36,606 bases of DNA, from the NCBI GenBank assembly GCA_019113165.1, contig DXHV01000007.1:1-36606 (forward strand). Direction: 5' to 3'. Under the pieces are notes generated by a model. It did no database searches. It worked only from the letters and a program-made list of their open reading frames with translations, and had not been told where the DNA came from. A program made the translations under genes and the position numbers. Positions 8,311 through 15,217 of this stretch are shown piece by piece. Source of the stretch: Candidatus Desulfovibrio intestinipullorum. GTDB lineage: Bacteria; Desulfobacterota; Desulfovibrionia; Desulfovibrionales; Desulfovibrionaceae. Numbering within the stretch: position 1 is the first letter of the stretch; every line of letters starts with the position of its first letter.

Positions 8311-9144
8311 TTGAGCGAGGACAGTATGTTAGGAGCAATTGCCGGTGACATTGCCGGCAGCATCTACGAAGGCCATCCCCTGAGCACGGACAAGAACAGC
8401 TTCCCGCTGTTTGCGCCGGGCTGCCGCTTCACGGACGACACCGTCATGACCCTGGCCGTAGCCGAAGGCGTGCGCCTGGGCTACAGGGATCCGCAGAAGA
8501 CCGCCTTCATCACCAGGCAGAGCATGCGCAGCATGGGACGCCGCTATCTCAATGCCGGCTATGGCAGCCGCTTCTTCCAGTGGCTGCTCAGCGAGGGCAC
8601 AGAGCCCATCAACAGCTTTGGCAACGGATCGGCCATGCGGACCTCTCCCGTTGCCTGGGCCTATGACAGCCTTGAGGAAGTGGAACGCTATGCCAACATC
8701 ATTGCGGCCATCACCCACAACCATCCCGAAGGCATCAAGGGCGCCTGCGCCACGGCCGCAGCCATCTACATGGCTCGCCAGGGCAGTTCAAAAAATGATA
8801 TCCGCGACTATGTCGCCGATCGCTACGGCTACAACATGAACCGCAAGCTCAGGGACATCAAGCCCGGCTATTCCTTCAGGGTTACCTGCCAGGAATCCGT
8901 GCCCGAGGCCATCATTGCCTTTCTGGACAGCACAAGTTTCGAGGATGCCCTGCGCGGCGCCGTCTGGCTTGGCGGCGACAGCGACACCCAGGCGGCCATT
9001 GCCGGCAGCATAGCCGAAGCCTTCTACGGTCCTGTGCCGGAGGACATGGAACGGGAAGTCCGTGCAAGGCTTGATGCGCACCTCAATGCCCAGCTGGATA
9101 CCTGGCAGAACTGGCTTGTCCAAAAATCGCAACCTGCCAGCTGA
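8311..9144 (+). CDS. ADP-ribosylglycohydrolase family protein
   Basis: 277 residues with the ADP-ribosylglycohydrolase (DraG/ARH) signature: GAIAGDIAGSIYEG at the start, the metal-binding FTDDTVMTLAVAEG, GNGSAMR and the C-terminal SDTQAAIAGSIAEAFYG that supplies further Mg ligands. The family removes ADP-ribose from proteins, nucleic acids or small metabolites; the target here is unknown. The strongest ribosome site, AAGGAGG at 8298-8304, is correctly spaced for TTG 8311 (six bases); the in-frame ATG 8326 starts directly at the conserved MLGAIAGD and is the alternative. No nitrogenase or DraT gene is nearby. Confidence 0.9.
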   Translation: MSEDSMLGAIAGDIAGSIYEGHPLSTDKNSFPLFAPGCRFTDDTVMTLAVAEGVRLGYRDPQKTAFITRQSMRSMGRRYLNAGYGSRFFQWLLSEGTEPINSFGNGSAMRTSPVAWAYDSLEEVERYANIIAAITHNHPEGIKGACATAAAIYMARQGSSKNDIRDYVADRYGYNMNRKLRDIKPGYSFRVTCQESVPEAIIAFLDSTSFEDALRGAVWLGGDSDTQAAIAGSIAEAFYGPVPEDMEREVRARLDAHLNAQLDTWQNWLVQKSQPAS

Positions 9145-9185
9145 CAAATAATTGCAAAAGTCCATTTGGCTGCAAAAAGCTGCAA

Positions 9186-9258
9186 GTTCCTGTGCTTTTT
9201 CAGGAACAAGAGCTAACGAATTTTTGTATCATGTCTGTGGCCCGCCTGTTCGGGCCAC
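9186..9258. other. Two hairpins downstream of the ADP-ribosylglycohydrolase gene
   Basis: GTTCCTG/CAGGAAC (9186-9192 with 9201-9207) and GTGGCCCG/CGGGCCAC (9237-9244 with 9251-9258). Neither has a clean T-tract on the plus strand, so they are at best weak terminators. No gene is seen in 9145-9328. Confidence 0.35.
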
Positions 9259-9328
9259 ACTGCACTTCTGGCAGCCGGAGCGTTTCCCAGTCCGCAACGT
9301 TTTGTGACAGCTTTTTTTGCCCCATAAC

Positions 9329-9363
9329 GAAAAAGTCCGCTCGTCATCAGACCAGCGGACTTT
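9329..9363 (-). terminator. Terminator of first tRNA-Leu
   Basis: 10-bp stem AAAGTCCGCT (9332-9341) with AGCGGACTTT (9354-9363); on the minus strand it is followed by TTTTTCG. It ends the tRNA-Leu transcript. Confidence 0.85.
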
Positions 9364-9382
9364 GCCTTCGTCATTTGTGCAA

Positions 9383-9469
9383 TGGTGCCGAAGGGGAGAG
9401 TCGAACTCCCACTCCCTTGCGAGAACTAGACCCTGAACCTAGCGTGTCTACCAATTCCACCACTTCGGC
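9383..9469 (-). tRNA. tRNA-Leu (anticodon CAG), copy 1
   Basis: 87 bases with encoded CCA. Acceptor stem GCCGAAG/CTTCGGC, long variable arm typical of class II tRNAs, T-arm GTTCGA and anticodon loop TTCAGGG (anticodon CAG) on a CTAGG/TCTAG stem. It has its own sigma70-type promoter at 9480-9508 and a terminator at 9329-9363. It is identical over all 87 bases to the second copy 371 bases away. Confidence 0.97.
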
Positions 9470-9479
9470 GCGAAAAAGA

Positions 9480-9508
9480 CTTCTACACGTCTTGGCCCCC
9501 TTTGGCAA
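9480..9508 (-). promoter_or_regulatory. tRNA-Leu copy 1 promoter
   Basis: Minus strand: -35 TTGCCA (9503-9508), 17-base spacer, -10 TAGAAG (9480-9485), ten bases before the tRNA 5' end. Confidence 0.7.
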
Positions 9509-9603
9509 GTCTTTTTTTGAGGGCCTGAAAAAAAATCTGTTCCCCGGAGCACACGAGGCACATTTCTCCCCGATTCTGTCACAGGACAGGAGCTCTCCCC
9601 CGG

Positions 9604-9688
9604 ACACTGTCCCGGGCCTTCCCCAAGGACTTCCCGGATCTTCGGGAGAAAGGGGGACAGTGTGTTCCGGAAAAGTGATTCGGAACAC
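9604..9688. other. Strong imperfect hairpins between the two tRNA-Leu genes
   Basis: ACACTGTCCC (9604-9613) pairs perfectly with GGGACAGTGT (9654-9663), enclosing an inner CCCG/CGGG stem. A second hairpin, GTGTTCCG (9662-9669) with CGGAACAC (9681-9688), overlaps its 3' side, so the two are mutually exclusive folds. No promoter or reading frame was identified. It may be a small RNA, a terminator remnant or a leftover of the tRNA duplication. Confidence 0.35.
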
Positions 9689-9700
9689 TGCTCTGCAAAC

Positions 9701-9736
9701 GAAAAAGTCCGCCTGTCATCAGACTAGCGGACTTGC
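9701..9736 (-). terminator. Terminator of second tRNA-Leu
   Basis: Stem AAGTCCGC (9705-9712) with GCGGACTT (9727-9734), then TTTTTCG on the minus strand. It is a diverged copy of the terminator at 9329-9363. Confidence 0.8.
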
Positions 9737-9753
9737 ATTCGTCATTTGTGCAA

Positions 9754-9840
9754 TGGTGCCGAAGGGGAGAGTCGAACTCCCACTCCCTTGCGAGAACTAG
9801 ACCCTGAACCTAGCGTGTCTACCAATTCCACCACTTCGGC
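9754..9840 (-). tRNA. tRNA-Leu (anticodon CAG), copy 2
   Basis: Identical in all 87 bases to the copy at 9383-9469, including the encoded CCA; the roughly 50 bases of 3' flank with the terminator are also nearly the same. It has its own promoter (9851-9879). Duplication of the whole transcription unit, with homogenisation of the tRNA by gene conversion, is the simplest reading. Confidence 0.97.
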
Positions 9841-9850
9841 GCGAGAAATG

Positions 9851-9879
9851 TATCTACGCTCATACCCACAGTTTGGCAA
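9851..9879 (-). promoter_or_regulatory. tRNA-Leu copy 2 promoter
   Basis: Minus strand: -35 TTGCCA (9874-9879), 17-base spacer, -10 TAGATA (9851-9856), with the tRNA beginning ten bases on. It has the same architecture as copy 1. Confidence 0.75.
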
Positions 9880-10206
9880 GCCTTTTGTGACAACTTTTTT
9901 TCATTTTTGTGCAAAATTGTCTTCAATTTGTTGAAATTCCTGTCTTTATTTTTTTCATATTCGGCTTGTCAGCCCTGCGTCTGCCCCTTGTCCCGCCATT
10001 TTCTTTCCTATACACTTTTTTGGCAAGGATCATTGCCCGTTATCCTTGTGCTCACCGGTTCTGTGCCTTGAAGACAGGCCCCTGCGGAACATCGTCCCTG
10101 CACAGGCCGTCCAGACACTCTTCCCGACAACCAGGCAGACAACCAGGACAAGACTCCAAACATCCTTTCCGACAATCTCCGGACAACGTTTCCGCCCCGA
10201 GCTTCC
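9880..10206. other. AT-rich gene-free stretch
   Basis: About 330 bases upstream of the second tRNA-Leu promoter. Its left part is markedly T-rich compared with the neighbouring chromosome. No plausible protein, tRNA or strong hairpin is visible. It leads into a cluster of short inverted-repeat elements and an iscB remnant. Confidence 0.4.
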
Positions 10207-10323
10207 TTAGGACCCGTCCAAAAATTATTCAATCTCTTTTACATCCATATCAGCCCTGAGATCCACGTCAAAAGCGGATGAACAGTTCTAAATGTGACCA
10301 AGTTATTTTTGGACAAGTCCTTA
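10207..10323. mobile_element. Short inverted-repeat element (MITE-like), 117 bp
   Basis: The ends form imperfect 21-base inverted repeats: 10207-10227 reads TTAGGACCCGTCCAAAAATTA, and the reverse complement of 10303-10323 reads TAAGGACTTGTCCAAAAATAA (17 of 21 identical). The interior is AT-rich and non-coding. The layout suggests a non-autonomous element whose transposase lies elsewhere; no second copy is present in the window. Confidence 0.5.
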
Positions 10324-10324
10324 C

Positions 10325-10385
10325 CCCCGTCAACGCCCCTCGGTCTTGCGACCGAGGCTTGATGTAACAGTCAAGCCTGGTTGAC
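10325..10385 (+). ncRNA. Candidate structured RNA (three-way junction), possible omegaRNA remnant of an iscB locus
   Basis: Three nested helices account for nearly every base: outer stem GTCAAC (10329-10334) with GTTGAC (10380-10385); hairpin CCTCGGTC-TTGC-GACCGAGG (10338-10357); hairpin CTTGA (10358-10362) with TCAAG (10371-10375), extendable to GGCTTGA/TCAAGCC. It lies on the 5' side of a truncated iscB fragment, the position where iscB elements encode their guide-carrying omegaRNA. Structure is seen directly; the omegaRNA assignment is inference, since I cannot compare it with known omegaRNA alignments. Confidence 0.45.
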
Positions 10386-10483
10386 TAGTGTTTAATTACA
10401 AAAATCCATCATGCTACATGCGTCTGAAAATACAGTGATGTTCAATCGATAGCAGTATGTGGACTAATAAAATTAAACACTAG
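10385..10483. mobile_element. Short inverted-repeat element (MITE-like), 99 bp
   Basis: Perfect 13-base terminal inverted repeats CTAGTGTTTAATT (10385-10397) and AATTAAACACTAG (10471-10483), with weaker similarity continuing inward. The interior is AT-rich without a reading frame. Ends beginning with TA inside CTAG would suit an IS630/Tc1-type transposase that duplicates TA, but this is inference. It separates the structured RNA candidate from the iscB fragment. Confidence 0.55.
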
Positions 10484-10862
10484 CCTCAGTCTGCTGAAAA
10501 GCAGGCAACATGGGAGCAACAAGGCTGGATGTCTGCTCCTTTCAAAAGCAGATACGCCGCCACAATCGCAAGATAAGCTCACAATCTCCAGGGGTGGCAA
10601 ACGCAAGCTGCATCAGGCCCCATACGAAGTCGAAGGCTTTCGTCTTTTTGACAAGGTCCTGTGCGAGGGGTACGCCGGCTTCATCCCTGGTCGGCGCACG
10701 CGTGGCTCCTTCCCACATTATAGCTTCAAGGTCTGCACACTGGACGGGACTGTCCTTTCAACGAGTATCCACTGCAGAAAACTGCGTCTCCTGGAACGAC
10801 GCACAACCTTTTTAACCGAAGTACGATGCGGAGGCGGCGCTTCCTCCCCCAGGTGCCCCTGA
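10484..10862 (+). pseudogene. iscB: IscB RNA-guided endonuclease, truncated C-terminal remnant (copy 1)
   Basis: Only the C-terminal part of an IscB protein remains. One frame encodes the end of RuvC-III and the following QKQIRRHNRKI segment; a shift of frame at about 10570-10590 then gives GGKRKLHQAPYEVEGFRLFD and onward to SIHCRKLRLLERRTTFL, ending at TGA 10860-10862. This is the order found at the end of IscB (HNH, RuvC-III, then the C-terminal PAM/TAM-reading part). The N-terminal PLMP, RuvC-I, RuvC-II and HNH parts are missing. From 10501 to 10888 it is 97% identical (10 differences, no indels) to copy 2 at 34838-35225. It cannot encode an active nuclease. Confidence 0.75.
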
Positions 10863-10888
10863 GGGTATCCGCGCCGATCTTTGATGAA
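10501..10888 (+). repeat. Dispersed 388-bp repeat, copy 1 (iscB 3' end)
   Basis: Aligns without gaps to 34838-35225 (constant offset 24337) with 10 mismatches. It ends at the ATG of the downstream gene in both places. A GC-rich hairpin, CGGCGC (10835-10840) with GCGCCG (10871-10876), lies near its right end, as would suit the right end of an IS200/IS605-like element or a terminator. Confidence 0.9.
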
Positions 10889-11984
10889 CACAGAACGCCT
10901 TCTGCTGCGCAGAAAACTCATCGACTTTCTCTACGCCACCTGCCCGGACCTCACCGAAGCCCTGAAGTCCACTCGCCATGTCTACCCCGGCACCCAGGGG
11001 CCCTATCACAGGGAGGACAGCGTCTGGAGCCATACCCTGCTTGTCCTGCAGTCTGCCCTGGAGCAGGAGGACTACGACACAGAGCACATTCTCTGTGCCC
11101 TGGTCCACGACTTTGCCAAGCCCTGCACGGCTGTGGTCCGGCCTGCCAAGCAGGGGCCCGGCAAGCGCTATTCCTTCCACGAGCACGGTCCCAAGGGGAC
11201 ACAGGCCGCCGTGGACTTTCTGACCGCCCTGCGGCACAGCTGGCCAGGCCTGGTCTCGGACGAGGAAATTGCCCGCATTGCCGCCTGCGTCTCCAGCCAC
11301 ATTGCCTTCTACGATCTGGACAATGCCAGAGATGCCCTGCGCTTCTGCAATGGCGACACCATGTACTGTGCCTCGCTCCTGCGCCTGCTCTACTGCGACA
11401 ATCAGGGCAGCATCCTGGATCCCGAAACACCGACCTTCCACAAGAATCAGAGGCTCCTGGACACCACCTGGTCCCTGCTCGCCACCCTTCCCGAACAGAC
11501 GCAAGAAGCAGAGCTCACCGCAGGGCCGGGCATCCATCTTGTCTGCGGTCCCAATGCCCGGGCACGAAAGCTCTTCTGCGAGCAGGCGGCCAAGGATCGT
11601 ACCATCCTGCTCTCTCCGCCGGCAGACCCTGCCGGCCACTCCAGGGACGAATGCTTTTTCTCCACCAGGGAAGGCTTTCCAGGCAGACATCAGAAGCTCA
11701 TCCGCAAAAAGGCCGGAGAAGGCCTGTTCATCACAGGGTGCCTCTGCTCGCGCCATCCGCGCCGCAGCCTGGCCAACATCCTGCACGAAATGGTCCCTGG
11801 CCAGCCCATCACCTGCACCTTTGTCCTCTCGCCCTCGGAAAAGCCCTGGATTCCCGAAGTGCCCGAGCCCTCGGCCCGGGACGGCCTGCCGCATCCCGTG
11901 CCCAGGCTCACCATGCCCTGCATGCTCCATGAACCCAGGCTCTCCGGGGCCCGCATAGTCCTGGTCTGCCCGGACAAAAGCTGA
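10884..11984 (+). CDS. HD-domain phosphohydrolase with degenerate P-loop C-terminal domain
   Basis: 366 residues. The N-terminal half (about 40-190) is an HD domain: His50 in WSHTLLVL, the paired His75-Asp76 in LVHDFAKP, and further ligand candidates in FHEHGPKG (99-101). HD proteins hydrolyse phosphoester bonds in nucleotides or RNA. The C-terminal half (about 215-366) resembles a P-loop kinase fold (IHLVCGPNARARKLF, later GEGLFITG), but the expected GKS/T of Walker A is replaced by ARA, so ATP use is doubtful. Start ATG 10884 (TTG 10881 precedes it) lies at the right edge of the iscB repeat and has no ribosome site at normal distance. The nucleic-acid substrate is unknown. Confidence 0.75.
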   Translation: MNTERLLLRRKLIDFLYATCPDLTEALKSTRHVYPGTQGPYHREDSVWSHTLLVLQSALEQEDYDTEHILCALVHDFAKPCTAVVRPAKQGPGKRYSFHEHGPKGTQAAVDFLTALRHSWPGLVSDEEIARIAACVSSHIAFYDLDNARDALRFCNGDTMYCASLLRLLYCDNQGSILDPETPTFHKNQRLLDTTWSLLATLPEQTQEAELTAGPGIHLVCGPNARARKLFCEQAAKDRTILLSPPADPAGHSRDECFFSTREGFPGRHQKLIRKKAGEGLFITGCLCSRHPRRSLANILHEMVPGQPITCTFVLSPSEKPWIPEVPEPSARDGLPHPVPRLTMPCMLHEPRLSGARIVLVCPDKS

Positions 11985-12090
11985 CAGAGGCTGGCAGTGG
12001 CAGCAGGCCCATTCTGTTCCCTTCCGGCCCGTCAGACACAGCAGGAGCCTTCCCTGCGAGTCAGCCTGAAGGCGGGGCGTTTGCAGACTC

Positions 12091-12119
12091 TTGCCCTCCT
12101 TGGACTATCCTTCTATACT
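12091..12119 (+). promoter_or_regulatory. Probable ddh promoter
   Basis: -35 TTGCCC (12091-12096), 17-base spacer, -10 TATACT (12114-12119). The predicted start gives a leader of about 75 bases before ATG 12203. Confidence 0.55.
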
Positions 12120-12202
12120 TCTCCCGCTTTTCACGGGAAAAGGCCTGCTTTTTCCCTCTCATCAGTGTCGCTTCATCCATTCCGGCATATATAGGAGATA
12201 CC

Positions 12203-13135
12203 ATGGCCATTACTGCAGCCGTTCTTGGACTTGGCAATATCGGACGCTGTGTCCTTCGGGCAATCGAACGAGTCCCGGATGTCACCTGCGTGGGTGTTGT
12301 GCGCCGCCAGACATCCATAGGCAAGACCCCCTATGATCTGCGTGGTGTGCCCGATTTTCCGAGCTTTGACGACCTGTGCGAACACGTCGAAAAACCCGAT
12401 GTCGTCATCATGGGTCTGCCCTCCCGTCTCTCTCCTGGTGCTGCCGCCGAACTGCTCACCCGTGGCTTCTGCACCGTGGACAGCTTCGACATCCACGAGC
12501 GCATTGTTGAAGTCGTGGGCTCCCTTGAGAACAAGGCCGAAAAGGGTCATGCCGTGGCCGTGACAGCTGCCGGCTGGGATCCCGGAACGGACTCCATTCA
12601 GAGGGCCCTGTTCGAGGCCATGACCCCCGTGGGCACCACCTTCACCAATTTCGGTCGCGGACGCTCCATGGGCCATTCCACAGCTGTGCGCTCCATTGCC
12701 GGCGTTGCCGACGCCACGGCCATTACCATTCCCCTGGGCGGAGGACGCCACTCCAGACACGTCTTTGTGGTGCTCGAACCAGGCTACACCCTGGAACAGG
12801 TCGAGGCCGCCATCAAGAACGACCCCTACTTTGCCCACGATCCCCTGCAGGTCACTGCAGTCAAGGATTCGGCAGCCCTGGAAATGGTTGCCGACGCCTC
12901 CCACGGCGTCATGATGGAACGCATTGGTGCCTCCGGTTCCGCTGCCAACCAGCAGCTGCGCTTTGAAATGCGCATCGACAACCCGGCTCTCACGGCCCAG
13001 ATTCTGGTTGCCAGTGCCCGTGCGGCCGTGCGTCTGCGCAATCTCGAGCAGTACGGCTGCTACACCCTCATCGACATTCCGCCGATCATGCTTTTGCCCG
13101 GTGACAGAATGGAGCTCCTGGGCCGCCTCGTGTAA
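12203..13135 (+). CDS. ddh: meso-Diaminopimelate D-dehydrogenase
   Basis: 310 residues with an N-terminal Rossmann fold, [13 protein letters not shown] (residues 5-17), and the Ddh-specific [29 protein letters not shown] and [11 protein letters not shown] segments that contact diaminopimelate and NADP. The enzyme makes meso-diaminopimelate in one NADPH- and ammonia-dependent step from tetrahydrodipicolinate, serving lysine and peptidoglycan synthesis. AGGAGA lies six bases before ATG 12203. It stands alone between a good promoter and a terminator, so it looks monocistronic. Confidence 0.92.
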   Translation: MAITAAVLGLGNIGRCVLRAIERVPDVTCVGVVRRQTSIGKTPYDLRGVPDFPSFDDLCEHVEKPDVVIMGLPSRLSPGAAAELLTRGFCTVDSFDIHERIVEVVGSLENKAEKGHAVAVTAAGWDPGTDSIQRALFEAMTPVGTTFTNFGRGRSMGHSTAVRSIAGVADATAITIPLGGGRHSRHVFVVLEPGYTLEQVEAAIKNDPYFAHDPLQVTAVKDSAALEMVADASHGVMMERIGASGSAANQQLRFEMRIDNPALTAQILVASARAAVRLRNLEQYGCYTLIDIPPIMLLPGDRMELLGRLV

Positions 13136-13162
13136 CGAGGCTGGCGCTCAGCCCATCCGTTC

Positions 13163-13200
13163 AGGCCGTCTCTGCTTCATGGGACGGCCTTGCTTTTCCC
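13163..13200 (+). terminator. Terminator between ddh and malic enzyme
   Basis: GGCCGTC (13164-13170) with GACGGCC (13183-13189) and a broken T-tract (TTGCTTTTCCCATTTTTTT) after it. It suggests that the malic enzyme is transcribed separately or by partial readthrough. Confidence 0.65.
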
Positions 13201-13230
13201 ATTTTTTTCCAGCCCCAGAAGAGGAACAAC

Positions 13231-14550
13231 ATGGCTCACGATCTCAACACAGAAGCGCTGGCCTACCATCGCGCCCCCCGTCCCGGCAAACTTGAAGTCC
13301 TGCCCATCAAGCCCTTTCATACCCAGAAGGACCTCTCTCTGGCCTATTCTCCCGGTGTGGCCGCAGCCTGTCGCGAGATAGCCGCCGATCCGGCCACTGC
13401 CAACGTGTACACGGGCAAGGCCAACCTGGTGGGCGTCGTCTCCAACGGCACTGCCGTCCTGGGACTGGGCAACATCGGAGCCCTGGCTGGAAAGCCCGTC
13501 ATGGAGGGCAAGGGGTGCCTGTTCAAGCACTTTGCCGATGTGGATGCCTACGACATTGACCTCGATGTCCAGGATCCCGACGAACTCATCAAGGTGGTCA
13601 GGGCCCTGGAGCCCACCTTTGGCGGCATCAACCTGGAAGACATCAAGGCTCCGGAATGCTTCTACATAGAGCAGAAGCTCATCGAGCTCATGAACATCCC
13701 CGTCTTCCACGACGATCAGCACGGCACAGCCATCATCTCCGGTGCGGCCCTCGTCAATGCCTGCGAGATCACCGGCAAGAAGCTGACGGACATCAAGGTC
13801 GTGGTTGTGGGCGCCGGCGCCGCCGGTATTGCCTGCTCCAAGTTCTATACCCTGCTGGGCGTGCCCACGGAGAACATCTTCATGTTCGACTCCAGGGGCC
13901 TCATCTACAAGGGGCGTGCCGGCCTCAATCCCTACAAGGAAGAATTTGCCCAGGACACGGACTGCGGCGATCTGGCCGCCTGCATCAGGGGCGCCGACCT
14001 CTTCCTGGGCCTCTCCAAGAAGGGTCTGCTGAGCCAGGACATGGTGCGTACCATGGCCAAGGATCCCGTCATCTTTGCCATGGCCAATCCGGATCCGGAA
14101 ATCACCTTTGAAGACGCCCGTGCCGCCCGTCCCGATGCCATCATCGGTACCGGCCGTTCGGACTATCCCAACCAGATCAACAATGTGTCCGGCTTCCCCT
14201 ACATCTTCCGCGGCGCCCTGGACGTCCATGCCACGCGCATCAACGAGGAAATGAAGCTCGCCGCTGCCCATGCCCTGGCACAGCTTGCCCATGAGCCCGT
14301 GCCTGCGGAAGTGCTCGAAGCCTATGGCCTGCAGAAGGCCCCTGAATTCGGCAAGGACTACATCCTGCCCATGCCCCTGGATCCCAGAATCCTCACCACC
14401 ATGACGCCTGCCGTGGCACAGGCTGCCATGGAAAGCGGCGTGGCCACAACGCCCATCGAAGACCTTGCCGCCTATGCCGCCTCCCTTGAGAGCCGCGTCA
14501 GGGCCTCCGTGGCCCGTGCCGAAGAGGCAACGCAAAGCTATCTGAGATAG
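13231..14550 (+). CDS. NAD(P)-dependent malic enzyme (short form, no phosphotransacetylase domain)
   Basis: 439 residues. The catalytic region carries SLAYSPGVA (general acid Tyr), [42 protein letters not shown] (metal-binding Glu-Asp) and FHDDQHGTA. The cofactor domain has [21 protein letters not shown] and [13 protein letters not shown]. Reaction: oxidative decarboxylation of malate to pyruvate. The length matches the short bacterial MaeB form, which lacks the C-terminal PTA domain. ATG 13231 follows AGAGGAACAAC. It supplies pyruvate and NAD(P)H from C4 acids, an important entry point in sulfate reducers. Confidence 0.93.
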   Translation: MAHDLNTEALAYHRAPRPGKLEVLPIKPFHTQKDLSLAYSPGVAAACREIAADPATANVYTGKANLVGVVSNGTAVLGLGNIGALAGKPVMEGKGCLFKHFADVDAYDIDLDVQDPDELIKVVRALEPTFGGINLEDIKAPECFYIEQKLIELMNIPVFHDDQHGTAIISGAALVNACEITGKKLTDIKVVVVGAGAAGIACSKFYTLLGVPTENIFMFDSRGLIYKGRAGLNPYKEEFAQDTDCGDLAACIRGADLFLGLSKKGLLSQDMVRTMAKDPVIFAMANPDPEITFEDARAARPDAIIGTGRSDYPNQINNVSGFPYIFRGALDVHATRINEEMKLAAAHALAQLAHEPVPAEVLEAYGLQKAPEFGKDYILPMPLDPRILTTMTPAVAQAAMESGVATTPIEDLAAYAASLESRVRASVARAEEATQSYLR

Positions 14551-14590
14551 GCGGCACGTCACAGCCCCCAAAAAGCCCGAAACTGCATCG

Positions 14591-14699
14591 GACCACCTGT
14601 ACAGGCACCCTCCAGCTCCTGCCGGAAAAGCTCCTGGCTTGCCCTCCGCTTTTCGACAGAGCCTGCGGCTGCGCCCCTCGTGCAGGTGGTCTTTTTTTG
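14591..14699 (+). terminator. Large structured terminator downstream of malic enzyme (possible small RNA)
   Basis: A fully nested long hairpin: GACCACCTGTAC (14591-14602) with GTGCAGGTGGTC (14680-14691, 11 of 12 paired), CAGGC (14602-14606) with GCCTG (14661-14665), and GAAAAGC (14625-14631) with GCTTTTC (14648-14654). Seven T (14692-14698) follow. It ends the malic enzyme transcript; its size (about 100 bases) is larger than an ordinary terminator. Confidence 0.55.
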
Positions 14700-15217
14700 T
14701 CCCTCCTGTCCTCCGGCCCAGGGCCCGCACGGACAGGAGCTTTCCGGATTTTCCGGCAGAGTCCAGGGGCCTTTTTGCCCCGGGCCTGCCGCTGTCCTGT
14801 GCTGCAAGGCCCTCTCATCAGCCGGAGGCTTTGGTCCTCCCCTCTCCAGAGCCCAGAGGATTTGGCATTCCGCAGCGTCTCCCCTGGTCCCTGCCAGTTT
14901 CCTCTGACATTTTTCCCTGCCAGCTTGTGTGCATGCAGTCCTTCAGTGTGAACCTGAGGTTCATACAGGGAAAACTTTTTTGCTCTTCTCTGTTCTGCCC
15001 TTCCTGTCCTACAAAGACCCTGAACAGACATGCGCAGACTGGCGTGTGCGGCCCTGCCTGCACGATCGGACACGGCCTGCAAAGGCAAAGCTGTGCGAGC
15101 ACGCACAGCGCTCTGTCGGACACAGGGCAAAAAAGCCGCACGCTTTCGTCCTTTCGCCCGTCAGGTACGCATCAGGCACGCGCATCGGTCGCACGATCTC
15201 AAGAGAGGAGGAACATC
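14700..15217. other. Gene-free region upstream of aldo/keto reductase
   Basis: 518 bases. A long open frame crosses it in phase with the reductase but shows no domain and no ribosome site, so it is treated as non-coding. Two structured spots: GCTGTGCG-AGCA-CGCACAGC (15090-15109), enclosed by GCCCTG (15051-15056) and CAGGGC (15123-15128) with AAAAAA after it, and a GGGGC/GCCCC hairpin around 14767-14782. A leader RNA is possible but unproven. Confidence 0.35.

Noticed and set aside
13177..14730. A 517-codon open frame on the minus strand opposite the malic enzyme gene
   Set aside because: Gly/His/Asp-rich antisense translation typical of GC-rich codon shadowing.
14639..15217. A 193-codon in-frame extension upstream of the aldo/keto reductase
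   Set aside because: No ribosome site, no domain, Cys/Ser/Pro-rich noise; the family starts at 15218 after a strong AGAGAGGAGG.
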